Part shown: in pieces, positions 16,455 to 24,285 of the stretch
Position numbering within the stretch: the first letter of the stretch is position 1
Layout: every line of letters starts with the position of its first letter
Assembly: GCA_963801505.1 (NCBI GenBank)
Contig: CAWDEY010000017.1
Location: 80,637-144,636, forward strand
Direction of reading: 5' to 3'
Length of the DNA: 64,000 nt
Source: JAOUFP01 sp963801505
GTDB taxonomy: Bacteria > Nitrospirota > Thermodesulfovibrionia > Thermodesulfovibrionales > UBA6898
The notes under the pieces: model-generated
Databases searched by the model: none
What the model was told of the DNA's origin: nothing
Seen by the model: only the letters and a program-made list of their open reading frames with translations
Translations under genes and position numbers: made by a program

Positions 16455-18046
16455 ACCTGATCACCTATCGAAAGGCCCTGATTTTTATTAGCACGGAATT
16501 TCTGCATCGGCTTTTTGTCAAGGCCGATGTCCTGAAGTGTATATTTCGGGAGCGTGAATAATTTCGGCTGCTCATTTCTGAAATTCGGAACGATTTTTCC
16601 TATTATGCTTTCCACTTCATCTGCAGCATAATTCAAAACTGCATGTTCCAGTTCAGATAAATATTGATCAAGGAAAGCCAAAGAGGGGACTTCAGGAATT
16701 GCCATCATGATCTTACTGTGAGAAGTAGGGACTCTTTTTTCTGCTTCATCAAACAGTTCTTCGAATAATTTTTCGCCAGGCCTCAACCCCGTAAATTTTA
16801 TTTTAATTTCCTTGTGAGGAATAAATCCTGAAAGACGTATAAAGTTTTCCGCAAAATCAGCGATCTTTACAGGCTTTCCCATGTCAAGGACAAAAAGTTC
16901 TCCGCCTCTCCCTGCCGCAGCTGCGATCAAGACCAGCTGGACCGCTTCGGATATCACCATGAAAAATCTTTCTATTTCAGGATGTGTAACTGTTAACGGT
17001 CCGCCATTTTTGATTTGTTCTTTGAAAATCGGCACAACACTGCCGTTACTTCCGAGCACATTACCAAACCTTACCGTACTGAATTTAGTTTTGGAAACAG
17101 AATTTATATTTATAGTCAGGAACTCAGCAACGCGTTTTGTCGCTCCCATCATGCTTGTTGGATTGACCGCCTTATCAGTTGATATGAGGACAAAGCTTTC
17201 CACACCATACTTTGATGCAGTATCAATGATATTTTTCGTACCGAATATATTGTTTTTTACTGCTTCGACAGGACTGTCTTCCATCAAGGGGACATGTTTG
17301 TAGGCGGCTGCATGAAAGACAACCTGGGGCCTATTATTTGAAAACAGGTTGTCCAATGCAGACCTGTCCTGAATATCAACAATGATAGAGGATATATGGA
17401 CCCCATTTCCTTCGTTCCTCAGCTCGATATCAGTCTCATAAAGGCTATTCTCGTATCTATCTATAAGCAGGAGATGGGAAGGCATATATTTAAGTATCTG
17501 CCTGCATAGTTCAGAACCGATCGAACCGCCGGCACCGGTCACAGCTATCGATTTGCCCTTTATGAACTCCATCACAGACGTATTGTCAGTTTTAACAGAT
17601 TCCCTTTGCAGAAGATCTTCGAGAGAAATAGGTTTCATATGAGTAATCCCATACTGCGTGCTGAGAAATGACAGCATTTTTTCCTCGGTAATATGTCCGA
17701 GCTTGATGAGTTTGGACCCAAGTCTCCCTCCCTCTTTTTCCTGCAGTTCAAGGGCTTTTTGTATGTTATCCTCAGTAACCAGATTCTTCTCCAGTAAGCG
17801 CTGACCAAGTTTTGCCGCAACCGTGACATTCCCATCAAGCATGTCATGTATGTCCGGCAGCTTCTTTATAGGAACATTAAATGGCTTACACAATTCATAG
17901 ACATCCCTGATGGTCTTCTGCTGATCGTTTGATACGGAGATGAGGATCTCATCCGGTTTGTGGGTCTTCATTATCTCAGGGATCATATGGCAGGGCCCCA
18001 GAATTGGCACCCCGTGTATGGTAAGCCCCACGCCCTGCGTTATCAT
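16451..18046 (-). CDS. Nucleotide-sugar 4,6-dehydratase (CapD/PglF type), C-terminal part, with embedded MshEN domain
   Basis: Main part of a membrane-anchored UDP-GlcNAc 4,6-dehydratase; the N-terminal half is the fragment at 17976-18608 in another frame. The catalytic domain has TGAGGSIGSELCRQI, VFHAAAYKHVPLME and STDKAVNPTSMMGATKR, then VLGSNGSVVP and GLRPGEKLFEELF. Unusually, residues 79-131 of this frame form two 24-residue motifs (K/R-L-G-x2-L-[LI]-x2-[NG]-x-[VI]-x4-[IM]-x3-L-x2-Q) separated by five residues. This is the exact layout of the MshEN c-di-GMP-binding domain. It would make the 4-keto-6-deoxy sugar used by the aminotransferase upstream. Frame break is near 18020. Confidence 0.88.
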   Translation of the reverse strand: MITQGVGLTIHGVPILGPCHMIPEIMKTHKPDEILISVSNDQQKTIRDVYELCKPFNVPIKKLPDIHDMLDGNVTVAAKLGQRLLEKNLVTEDNIQKALELQEKEGGRLGSKLIKLGHITEEKMLSFLSTQYGITHMKPISLEDLLQRESVKTDNTSVMEFIKGKSIAVTGAGGSIGSELCRQILKYMPSHLLLIDRYENSLYETDIELRNEGNGVHISSIIVDIQDRSALDNLFSNNRPQVVFHAAAYKHVPLMEDSPVEAVKNNIFGTKNIIDTASKYGVESFVLISTDKAVNPTSMMGATKRVAEFLTININSVSKTKFSTVRFGNVLGSNGSVVPIFKEQIKNGGPLTVTHPEIERFFMVISEAVQLVLIAAAAGRGGELFVLDMGKPVKIADFAENFIRLSGFIPHKEIKIKFTGLRPGEKLFEELFDEAEKRVPTSHSKIMMAIPEVPSLAFLDQYLSELEHAVLNYAADEVESIIGKIVPNFRNEQPKLFTLPKYTLQDIGLDKKPMQKFRANKNQGLSIGDQV

Positions 18047-18608
18047 CTATAAATCCGACAGGCTCGTACATAAACTTATTGCTGCTCTTCATTTCCCTGA
18101 CGATCATTTCCCCTGCATCCCCGGCGCCGACAATCAGGATCTTTTTGCGCATAGGTTCTATAAACATGTATTCCCTGAATACTCTGATGAACAGCCTGTT
18201 GCCACCTGATATGATGATGATAAGCAGCCAGTCAAGTATGTATATTGACTTGGGATAACTTGTATCGCCAATCAGATAATGGACTGAGAACAAAAACAGT
18301 ATGCTTCCCATGGTGGTTGATTTTATGATCTTTATCAGATCGTCTGTGCTTGCATAGCGCCACAACCCCTTGTAAAGTCCTTCCCTGATAAATACCGCAA
18401 TCCGTATCAAAAGCAGCAACGGCAAATAGGAGAGATAGATTTTGACGTTATTATCTGAAAACGCTGCGTCGAACCTGATAACGAATGCAAGATAATTTGC
18501 AAGTGCAGTTTGTACGAGGAAAATAAGAATAAGAAATAAATGCCGGTACTTCACTATACAATCGCTGAATTTCCGGTACATGTCTGTATATTTTCCTTCC
18601 ATTATCAT
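17976..18608 (-). CDS. CapD/PglF-type dehydratase, N-terminal membrane part (frameshifted)
   Basis: 210-residue fragment holding four hydrophobic helices (for example LFLILIFLVQTALANYLAFVI and YILDWLLIIIISG) and the first Rossmann strand (KKILIVGAGDAGEMIVREM), then VGFIDDNAG. After this the true frame moves to the downstream ORF, where GLTIHGVPILG continues the domain. Removing one G from the GGGG run near 18020, or adding two bases, restores a single protein of about 715 residues. A sequence error or real phase variation would look the same here. Confidence 0.85.
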   Translation of the reverse strand: MIMEGKYTDMYRKFSDCIVKYRHLFLILIFLVQTALANYLAFVIRFDAAFSDNNVKIYLSYLPLLLLIRIAVFIREGLYKGLWRYASTDDLIKIIKSTTMGSILFLFSVHYLIGDTSYPKSIYILDWLLIIIISGGNRLFIRVFREYMFIEPMRKKILIVGAGDAGEMIVREMKSSNKFMYEPVGFIDDNAGRGAYHTRGANSGALPYDP

Positions 18609-18701
18609 CTCATGCCTGTAATTTAAAATATTTAAGTTTTATTGCTCATCCGGCTTTCCGGAGGCTTACTTACGCAGATAAGGGTACGTTCTCTGTGACG
18701 A

Positions 18702-19133
18702 TTATGCAGCCTTTATGCCTTTATGTATGTGTGACGCCTTCAGAAGGGTCATCACGATAAGCTTTAGGTCAGTCATCAGCGTATGGTTGTCTACATATTG
18801 CGATGAAAGCCTGATCTTTTCCGGCAGGACATTTTTAATGTAAGCGTCTTCCGCTGCCTTTGACATGCCAAGAATAATTTCTTCATTTGAATATTTAAGT
18901 GACGCCGGGTCTGTTATTCCGGGCCGGACCGTCAAGAGCTTCCGGTAATCCGCCTTGAATAGTTGCACATACTCGCTCACTTCAGGCCGCGGCCCTACAA
19001 AACTCATATCTCCCTTCAGAACGTTAAATAATTGGGGAAGTTCGTCAATCTTGAATCTTCTGAGAAAACCGCCGACTTTTGTGATGCGCTTGTCACCGCC
19101 GGCGGTTATCAGAGATGCCTTTTTTGTCTGCAT
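18702..19133 (-). CDS. Bacterial sugar transferase (initiating phosphoglycosyl transferase), C-terminal part
   Basis: C-terminal 2/3 of a monotopic phosphoglycosyl transferase (PglC/WcaJ superfamily). The conserved segments are ITKVGGFLRRFKIDELPQL, NVLKGDMSFVGPRPEV and LLTVRPGITDPASLKY. It starts a glycan by transferring a phospho-sugar to undecaprenyl phosphate at the inner membrane. The upstream fragment at 19093-19314 supplies the N-terminal membrane segment; the two frames join if one A is removed from the A6 run near 19117. Confidence 0.87.
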   Translation of the reverse strand: MQTKKASLITAGGDKRITKVGGFLRRFKIDELPQLFNVLKGDMSFVGPRPEVSEYVQLFKADYRKLLTVRPGITDPASLKYSNEEIILGMSKAAEDAYIKNVLPEKIRLSSQYVDNHTLMTDLKLIVMTLLKASHIHKGIKAA

Positions 19134-19314
19134 TTACCGTCATGGTCCTGAATTTATAAATCATAAAGCCTCTGAAGTCTTTCCCGATCCTCTCTTGCAG
19201 AAAAAATACCGGCCCCCTGCTGTCAAGTTTTATCAGCAGCGCCAAAAAAGGCAAAAACGGCAAAAGGACAAACAGACCAATTGCTGATAATACTATGTCA
19301 ACAGACCGCTTCAT
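19093..19314 (-). CDS. Bacterial sugar transferase, N-terminal part (frameshifted)
   Basis: Starts at an ATG with AAGGAGAG 7 bases upstream. It contains KRSVDIVLSAIGLFVLLPF, the re-entrant membrane helix of this family, then SRGPVFFLQERIG and YKFRTM, ending out of frame after NADKKG. The protein continues in the 18702-19133 frame. The acidic catalytic residues lie downstream of the break, in the C-terminal fragment (DE of FKIDELPQL). Confidence 0.85.
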   Translation of the reverse strand: MKRSVDIVLSAIGLFVLLPFLPFLALLIKLDSRGPVFFLQERIGKDFRGFMIYKFRTMTVNADKKGISDNRRR

Positions 19315-19324
19315 ATAACTCTCC

Positions 19325-19711
19325 TTAAGCCCTGAATCTCTGAAGCACATCTCCAACTGAATAAATCACCTGCTGTACATCGGCATTGCTCATTCCGGGA
19401 TAAATCGGCAAGGAAATAATCCGCTCATAAACCGACTCAGACACGGGAAAGTCGCTGCAATCACAGTTAAAGGCAGCCACATAATAAGGGTGTTTATGCA
19501 AAGGGATAAAATGCACTGAGGCCATTACTCCTCTTCTTTTTAATTCCTCTATAAACTGGTTCCTTCCAATACTTAACGCCTTGAGGTTCAGCTTTACAAC
19601 ATAGAGATGCCATCCGCTCTCTCTGTCGGCTTTTACATAGGGTATTTCAATATCATCCCGGAAGCAAAAGCGCCTGAATAACTTTCGGCAATTTCTTTCC
19701 TCCTCTTCCAC
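19325..19711 (-). CDS. DegT/DnrJ/EryC1/StrS aminotransferase, C-terminal fragment
   Basis: C-terminal end of a PLP sugar aminotransferase. DDIEIPYVKADRESGWHLYV is followed by FIEELKRRGVMASVHFIPLH and ERIISLPIYPGMSNADVQQVI, all standard for the family. The frame joins the middle fragment if one G is added to the GGG run near 19675. The sugar transferase gene follows 10 bases after the stop. Confidence 0.85.
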   Translation of the reverse strand: MEEEERNCRKLFRRFCFRDDIEIPYVKADRESGWHLYVVKLNLKALSIGRNQFIEELKRRGVMASVHFIPLHKHPYYVAAFNCDCSDFPVSESVYERIISLPIYPGMSNADVQQVIYSVGDVLQRFRA

Positions 19712-19839
19712 ATCCAGTCTACTTTCCTTAATTGGGCAAGTCCCATTGCCGCCTGTATGTCCGTCATATTGTATTTGTATCCTGCGGACTCGACCTCATA
19801 ATACCAGGAGCCTTCACCTCGTATATCTCTTCCATGCAT
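19633..19839 (-). CDS. DegT/DnrJ/EryC1/StrS aminotransferase, middle fragment
   Basis: Carries EGSWYYEVESAGYKYNMTDI, the conserved segment in which the N-M-T-D region contacts the cofactor, and MGLAQLRKVD. It joins the N-terminal fragment if one base is removed near 19832, and the C-terminal fragment if one is added near 19675. Confidence 0.8.
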   Translation of the reverse strand: MHGRDIRGEGSWYYEVESAGYKYNMTDIQAAMGLAQLRKVDWMWKRRKEIAESYSGAFASGMILKYPM

Positions 19840-20425
19840 CCTTAGAAATACCGTGCAGTCTTGACACCCTCATCTTATCTGCCCATTCATCATTCTCGGT
19901 CGTAGCCATCCCTCCCTCGCCTGTAGTCAACGACTTTGTGGCGTAAAAACTGAAACAGGAAATGTCGCTGATTGTCCCGACCTTTCGCTTCTTGTAATAT
20001 GCGGGTATAGCATGCGCAGCATCCTCTATAACCACCAGGTTATATCGTCCGGCTATATCGTGAATCTCATCCATGTCACACGTTTGGCCCGCAAAATGAA
20101 CAGGCATTATGGCCCTGGTCTTATTTGTGATTTTTCCTTCAATGAGCGAGGTATCGATGTTATATGTATTCTTTTCGACATCTACGAGAACAGGCGTTGC
20201 ATTAAAATATGTAACTACTTCCGCAGTAGCTGTGAACGTGACTGTCGGAACAATAACTTCATCTCCCTCCCGAAGACCTATAGCTTTGAGGGCCAGATGA
20301 AGACAGGCTGTGCAGGAATTCATTGAGACAGCGTTTTTCGAGCCAATATATTCTTTGAATTTGTTTTCAAATTCCATTGTCTTAGGCCCCATGGTGATCC
20401 AGCCGCCCCTTAGGGAATCCAGCAC
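19814..20425 (-). CDS. DegT/DnrJ/EryC1/StrS aminotransferase, N-terminal fragment (PglE-like)
   Basis: Transfers an amino group to a 4-keto nucleotide sugar; with the CapD/PglF-like dehydratase and the sugar transferase it forms a bacillosamine-type set. The fragment has GGWITMGPKT, the VPTVTFTATAEV loop, VIEDAAHA and the PLP lysine in SFYATKSLTTGEGG. The frame stays open upstream (FHKPYITIDEITEVLDSL), so the 20425 GTG is not the true start. An ATG at 20537 with a strong AAGGAGG site reads MKITKQEIAMAHLGMN and then stops; removing one T near 20489 joins it to this protein. No acetyltransferase (PglD) is nearby. Confidence 0.86.
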   Translation of the reverse strand: MLDSLRGGWITMGPKTMEFENKFKEYIGSKNAVSMNSCTACLHLALKAIGLREGDEVIVPTVTFTATAEVVTYFNATPVLVDVEKNTYNIDTSLIEGKITNKTRAIMPVHFAGQTCDMDEIHDIAGRYNLVVIEDAAHAIPAYYKKRKVGTISDISCFSFYATKSLTTGEGGMATTENDEWADKMRVSRLHGISKDAWKRYTR

Positions 20426-20853
20426 TTCGGTAATTTCATCAATCGTAATATATGGTTTATGAAACTGGATTATGCTGTTTGAGGTTTCAGTTCATGCCTA
20501 AGTGTGCCATGGCTATTTCTTGTTTCGTGATTTTCATTATGAGCCTCCTTGTTATATCCGCGGCTTTATTAGGTGAGGGCCTTATTCTTCAATTTTTGCC
20601 TGGCCGATCAATCAAAGTCTGTGTGGTATGGTTTTCTGCAGTGAGTCAGACTTGAACTCCAGGATTATGCCAACAGGCACATTTCTTTGCAGTTACAAGA
20701 TGATCTGATTTTGCATAGCTCCGCTATCCCGGATACAGTGAATCGGAAAGGAATATTCAAGCTGTTAAGAAATCCTTAAACAGACTTTATGCTGATTATC
20801 TGTCTCAGGTCAAAAACAAACAGATTAATTAGAACAATAAATCCCATGCACTA

Positions 20854-21351
20854 TTAATTTGCCTCAATGTCATCCGCATACATATTCACTCCGATACTTC
20901 GGCCTAACAGCTCTATATTAATAAGAAACATATACTGATCATGCCTTTTTTCCAGTGTTCCTTCCGCTCCCTGGAGCGGTCCTCTTTTCACCCTTACCCT
21001 TGTTCCCTCTTTCAGCCCGGGATAGATATCAATATCTCTTCCGCTTTCAAGCAGCAACTGAAGTGAGCTTATCTCCTCATTTGAAACAGGTGTCGGTTGT
21101 CCGGGTTGAGTTGAAAGCAAAGTAATGGCCCCTCTCGTCTTAAGAACACTGACAATGCTTTCCGGTTGAGGAGGAATATTAACAAAAAGATATCCGGGGA
21201 ATAGGGGAAATTCCACCCATTTTTTCCTGTCTTTCCATTGCCTGAGCATCTTTAAAGCCGGAAGAAAGGTTTCTACTTCTTTTTTCATCAATTCATTGTT
21301 TGCAACAAACTCATGCCTTGACTTTACATATAACACGTACCAGTTTTTCAT
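20854..21351 (-). CDS. UpxY family transcription antiterminator (NusG/RfaH-like), copy 1
   Basis: Specialised NusG paralogue that lets RNA polymerase read through long polysaccharide operons. 165 residues. The NGN domain begins NWYVLYVKSRHEFVAN and includes FPGYLFVNI. The C-terminal KOW domain has EGTRVRVKRGPLQGAEGTLE. The ATG at 21351 has a GGAGG site 7 bases upstream and lies about 18 bases after the predicted sigma-54 transcription start, so the longer frame to 21462 is rejected. Its protein is identical to copy 2. It probably serves the aminotransferase / sugar transferase / dehydratase operon downstream. Confidence 0.9.
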   Translation of the reverse strand: MKNWYVLYVKSRHEFVANNELMKKEVETFLPALKMLRQWKDRKKWVEFPLFPGYLFVNIPPQPESIVSVLKTRGAITLLSTQPGQPTPVSNEEISSLQLLLESGRDIDIYPGLKEGTRVRVKRGPLQGAEGTLEKRHDQYMFLINIELLGRSIGVNMYADDIEAN

Positions 21352-21379
21352 ATACGCCTCCGACCTTTGCCTGATAATC

Positions 21380-21396
21380 AGCAATTTTAGTGCCAG
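21380..21396 (-). promoter_or_regulatory. Sigma-54 promoter of UpxY copy 1
   Basis: On the minus strand CTGGCACTAAAATTGCT is a perfect -24 (TGGCAC) / -12 (TTGCT) match with GG-N10-GC spacing. The predicted start of transcription is near 21368, giving a short leader with the GGAGG site. Confidence 0.85.
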
Positions 21397-21588
21397 CGCA
21401 GCAATTGGAGAGTATTTCAGAAGAACATCTTTTTTTGTATGATTTACGACAAAAAAGGTCAAAATACAATGGGAATTTCGACAAACCCAGGCTGTCCGTC
21501 GCTGAGCGGTCTATACTTTTATTGGGGCTGTGTAAGTACTAAAGATCCGTATTTCCTGAGCTGATCCAAATGGAATCAATTGTTTCCC

Positions 21589-22890
21589 TTAGATACACCT
21601 TTCGGAAAGGATGGCCGACAAGATGCTGTCCATCGTGAGCGCCGGGTTCGGAGCCATCTCTCCCTGACCCTGGGGAACATATGCCCTATCATTCGTTATG
21701 AGAATCCGGTCAAGCTTCGCCCCATCTTCCCGATGCCTGATCACCAGCGTGTGCTGCCCCGGCCCCAACGAGTATACCAACGGGTCTGCACTATCCCGGT
21801 TGTTCACCAAATCCCATCCCCAGGCGCTGCCACCTGCAGTATCCCATAAAGCATAGGCCCCTGAATCCATCGAAACAAAGAAGGAATTCCCCAGATTATC
21901 GATCAGCCGTCCCCACACGACATAATTGCCCGCCACCGGCAGACTAAACGTATACGTCACAGACCCCACTGCCTGCAAAGGATTATCCAATATATTGCCT
22001 GATCCCTCCGGAATCCACACATACGCGCCGGAAGAAGCCTGGCTGTCCGGGCCCACCGCCATCGGAGGCGTAAGGCTCCCCGACTCTCCCTCCAACCACA
22101 CCAACACCAACGATGAACTCACCACATTGACCGTAAAGCTCTGCGTATCCACCCCCGACGCATTCGAAGCCTCCACCGTTACACTAAAAGGACCAGCCGC
22201 CGTTGGCGTCCATTGGATCACCCCGGTGCTCGTATTGATCGACATCCCCGAAGGAGGTGTCCCAAGCAGACTGTAAGTCGGTGAAGGAACGCCCGTCGCA
22301 TTCACATCGTAAGTATAAGGCTGCCCTGTGACAGCCGAGGTCAAGGGGGTCGACGTAATCAAAGGAGCTGAAGGAGTCACCTCTCCCTGACCCTGGGGAA
22401 CATATGCCCTATCGTTCGTTATGAGAATCCGGTCAAGCTTCGCCCCATCTTCCCGATGCCTGATCACCAGCGTGTGCTGCCCCGGCCCCAACGAGTATAC
22501 CAACGGGTCTGCACTGTCCCGGTTGTTCACCAAATCCCATCCCCAGGCGCTGCCGCCTGCAGTATCCCATAAAGCATAGGCCCCTGAATCCATCGAAACA
22601 AAGAAGGAATTCCCCAGATTATCGATCAGCCGTCCCCACACGACATAGTTGCCCGCCACCGGCAGACTAAACGTATACGTCACAGACCCCACTGCCTGCG
22701 AAGGATTATCCAATATATTGCCTGATCCCTCCGGAATCCACACATACGCGCCGGAAGAAGCCTGGCTGTCCGGGCCCACCGCCATCGGAGGCGTAAGGCT
22801 CCCCGACTCCCCCTCCAACCACACCAACACCGAACGATCACCACATTGAATCGTCTGCCGTAAAGCTCTGCGTATCCACCCCCGACGCAT
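21589..22890 (-). CDS. Giant secreted carbohydrate-binding repeat protein, C-terminal part
   Basis: Continuation, in a second frame, of the protein starting at 26359. From about 22835 it contains carbohydrate-binding-like module 3, an Ig-like He_PIG module and module 4, nearly identical at DNA level to the modules upstream. The C-terminus is short, ends just inside the 1.02 kb repeat copy 1, and has no LPXTG, PEP-CTERM or type IX sorting signal. It may have been trimmed when the repeat was formed. The first 18 codons of this open frame are only a reading of the unit junction. Confidence 0.75.
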   Translation of the reverse strand: MRRGWIRRALRQTIQCGDRSVLVWLEGESGSLTPPMAVGPDSQASSGAYVWIPEGSGNILDNPSQAVGSVTYTFSLPVAGNYVVWGRLIDNLGNSFFVSMDSGAYALWDTAGGSAWGWDLVNNRDSADPLVYSLGPGQHTLVIRHREDGAKLDRILITNDRAYVPQGQGEVTPSAPLITSTPLTSAVTGQPYTYDVNATGVPSPTYSLLGTPPSGMSINTSTGVIQWTPTAAGPFSVTVEASNASGVDTQSFTVNVVSSSLVLVWLEGESGSLTPPMAVGPDSQASSGAYVWIPEGSGNILDNPLQAVGSVTYTFSLPVAGNYVVWGRLIDNLGNSFFVSMDSGAYALWDTAGGSAWGWDLVNNRDSADPLVYSLGPGQHTLVIRHREDGAKLDRILITNDRAYVPQGQGEMAPNPALTMDSILSAILSERCI

Positions 22891-24285
22891 TCGAAGCCTC
22901 CACCGTTACACTAAAAGGACCAGCCGCCGTTGGCGTCCATTGGATCACCCCGGTGCTCGTATTGATCGACATCCCCGAAGGAGGTGTTCCAAGCAGACTG
23001 TAGGTCGGTGAAGGAACGCCCGTCGCATTCACATCGTAAGTATAAGGCTGCCCTGCGACAGCCGAGGTCAAGGGGGTCGACGTAATCAAAGGAGCTGAAG
23101 GAGTCACCTCTCCCTGACCCTGGGGAACATATGCCCTATCGTTCGTTATGAGAATCCGGTCAAGCTTCGCCCCATCTTCCCGATGCCTGATCACCAGCGT
23201 GTGCTGCCCCGGCCCCAACGAGTATACCAACGGGTCTGCACTGTCCCGGTTGTTCACCAAATCCCATCCCCAGGCGCTGCCGCCTGCAGTATCCCATAAA
23301 GCGTAGGCCCCTGAATCCATCGAAACAAAGAAGGAATTCCCCAGATTATCGATCAGCCGTCCCCACACGACATAGTTGCCCGCCACCGGCAGACTAAACG
23401 TATACGTCACAGACCCCACTGCCTGCAAAGGATTATCCAATATATTGCCTGATCCCTCCGGAATCCACACATACGCACCGGAAGAAGCCTGGCTGTCCGG
23501 GCCCACCGCCATCGGAGGCGTAAGGCTCCCCGACTCTCCCTCCAACCACACCAACACCAACGATGAACTCACCACATTGACCGTAAAGCTCTGCGTATCC
23601 ACCCCCGACGCATTCGAAGCCTCCACCGTTACACTAAAAGGACCGGCCGCCGTTGGCGTCCATTGGATCACCCCGGTGCTCGTATTGATCGACATCCCCG
23701 AAGGAGGTGTCCCAAGCAGACTGTAGGTCGGTGAAGGAACGCCCGTCGCATTCACATCGTAAGTATAAGGCTGCCCTGCGACAGCCGAGGTCAAGGGGGT
23801 CGACGTAATCAAAGGAGCTGAAGGAGTCACCTCTCCCTGACCCTGGGGAACATATGCCCTATCGTTCGTTATGAGAATCCGGTCAAGCTTCGCCCCATCT
23901 TCCCGATGCCTGATCACCAGCGTGTGCTGCCCCGGCCCCAACGAGTATACCAACGGGTCTGCACTGTCCCGGTTGTTCACCAAATCCCATCCCCAGGCGC
24001 TGCCGCCTGCAGTATCCCATAAAGCATAGGCCCCTGAATCCATCGAAACAAAGAAGGAATTCCCCAGATTATCAATCAGCCGTCCCCACACGACATAATC
24101 GCCCGCCACCGGCAGACTAAACGTATACGTCACAGACCCCACTGCCTGCAAAGGATTATCCAATATATTGCCTGATCCCTCCGGAATCCACACATACGCG
24201 CCGGAAGAAGCTTGACTGTCCGGGCCCACCGCCATCGGGGACGTAAGACTCCCGGACTCCCCCTCCAACCACACCAGCACCGACA
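21640..24285 (-). repeat. Tandem coding repeats of about 723 bp
   Basis: Module starts (VLVWLEGESGSL) recur at about 24285, 23561, 22834 and 22111 on the minus strand, spacings 723, 727 and 723 bases. Each full unit codes one carbohydrate-binding-like module (about 155 residues) and one Ig-like module (about 85). Identity between units is nearly complete over hundreds of bases. The 727-base spacing contains a scrambled junction that shifts the frame. Confidence 0.93.

Larger units (their letters stand above)
20579..21601. repeat. 1.02 kb direct repeat, copy 1 (leader + UpxY gene + sigma-54 promoter)
   Basis: Nearly identical to 26382-27403, offset about 5,803 bases, same orientation. The differences I see are single bases and small indels (for example near 20845). 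In minus-strand order it contains a 200-base upstream region, a sigma-54 promoter, the antiterminator gene and a conserved leader of about 275 bases (20579-20853). The leader holds a small hairpin (ATAGC/GCTAT, 20715-20727) ahead of the aminotransferase. Confidence 0.95.

Noticed and set aside
21589..22000. Exosortase/PEP-CTERM or type IX sorting signal on the giant protein
   Set aside because: The C-terminus has neither a PEP motif plus membrane helix nor a typical Por domain, and no exosortase is in the window.
21640..24285. Regular repeats as a possible CRISPR array
   Set aside because: Units are 723 bp, coding and in tandem protein modules; no short repeat-spacer pattern and no cas genes.
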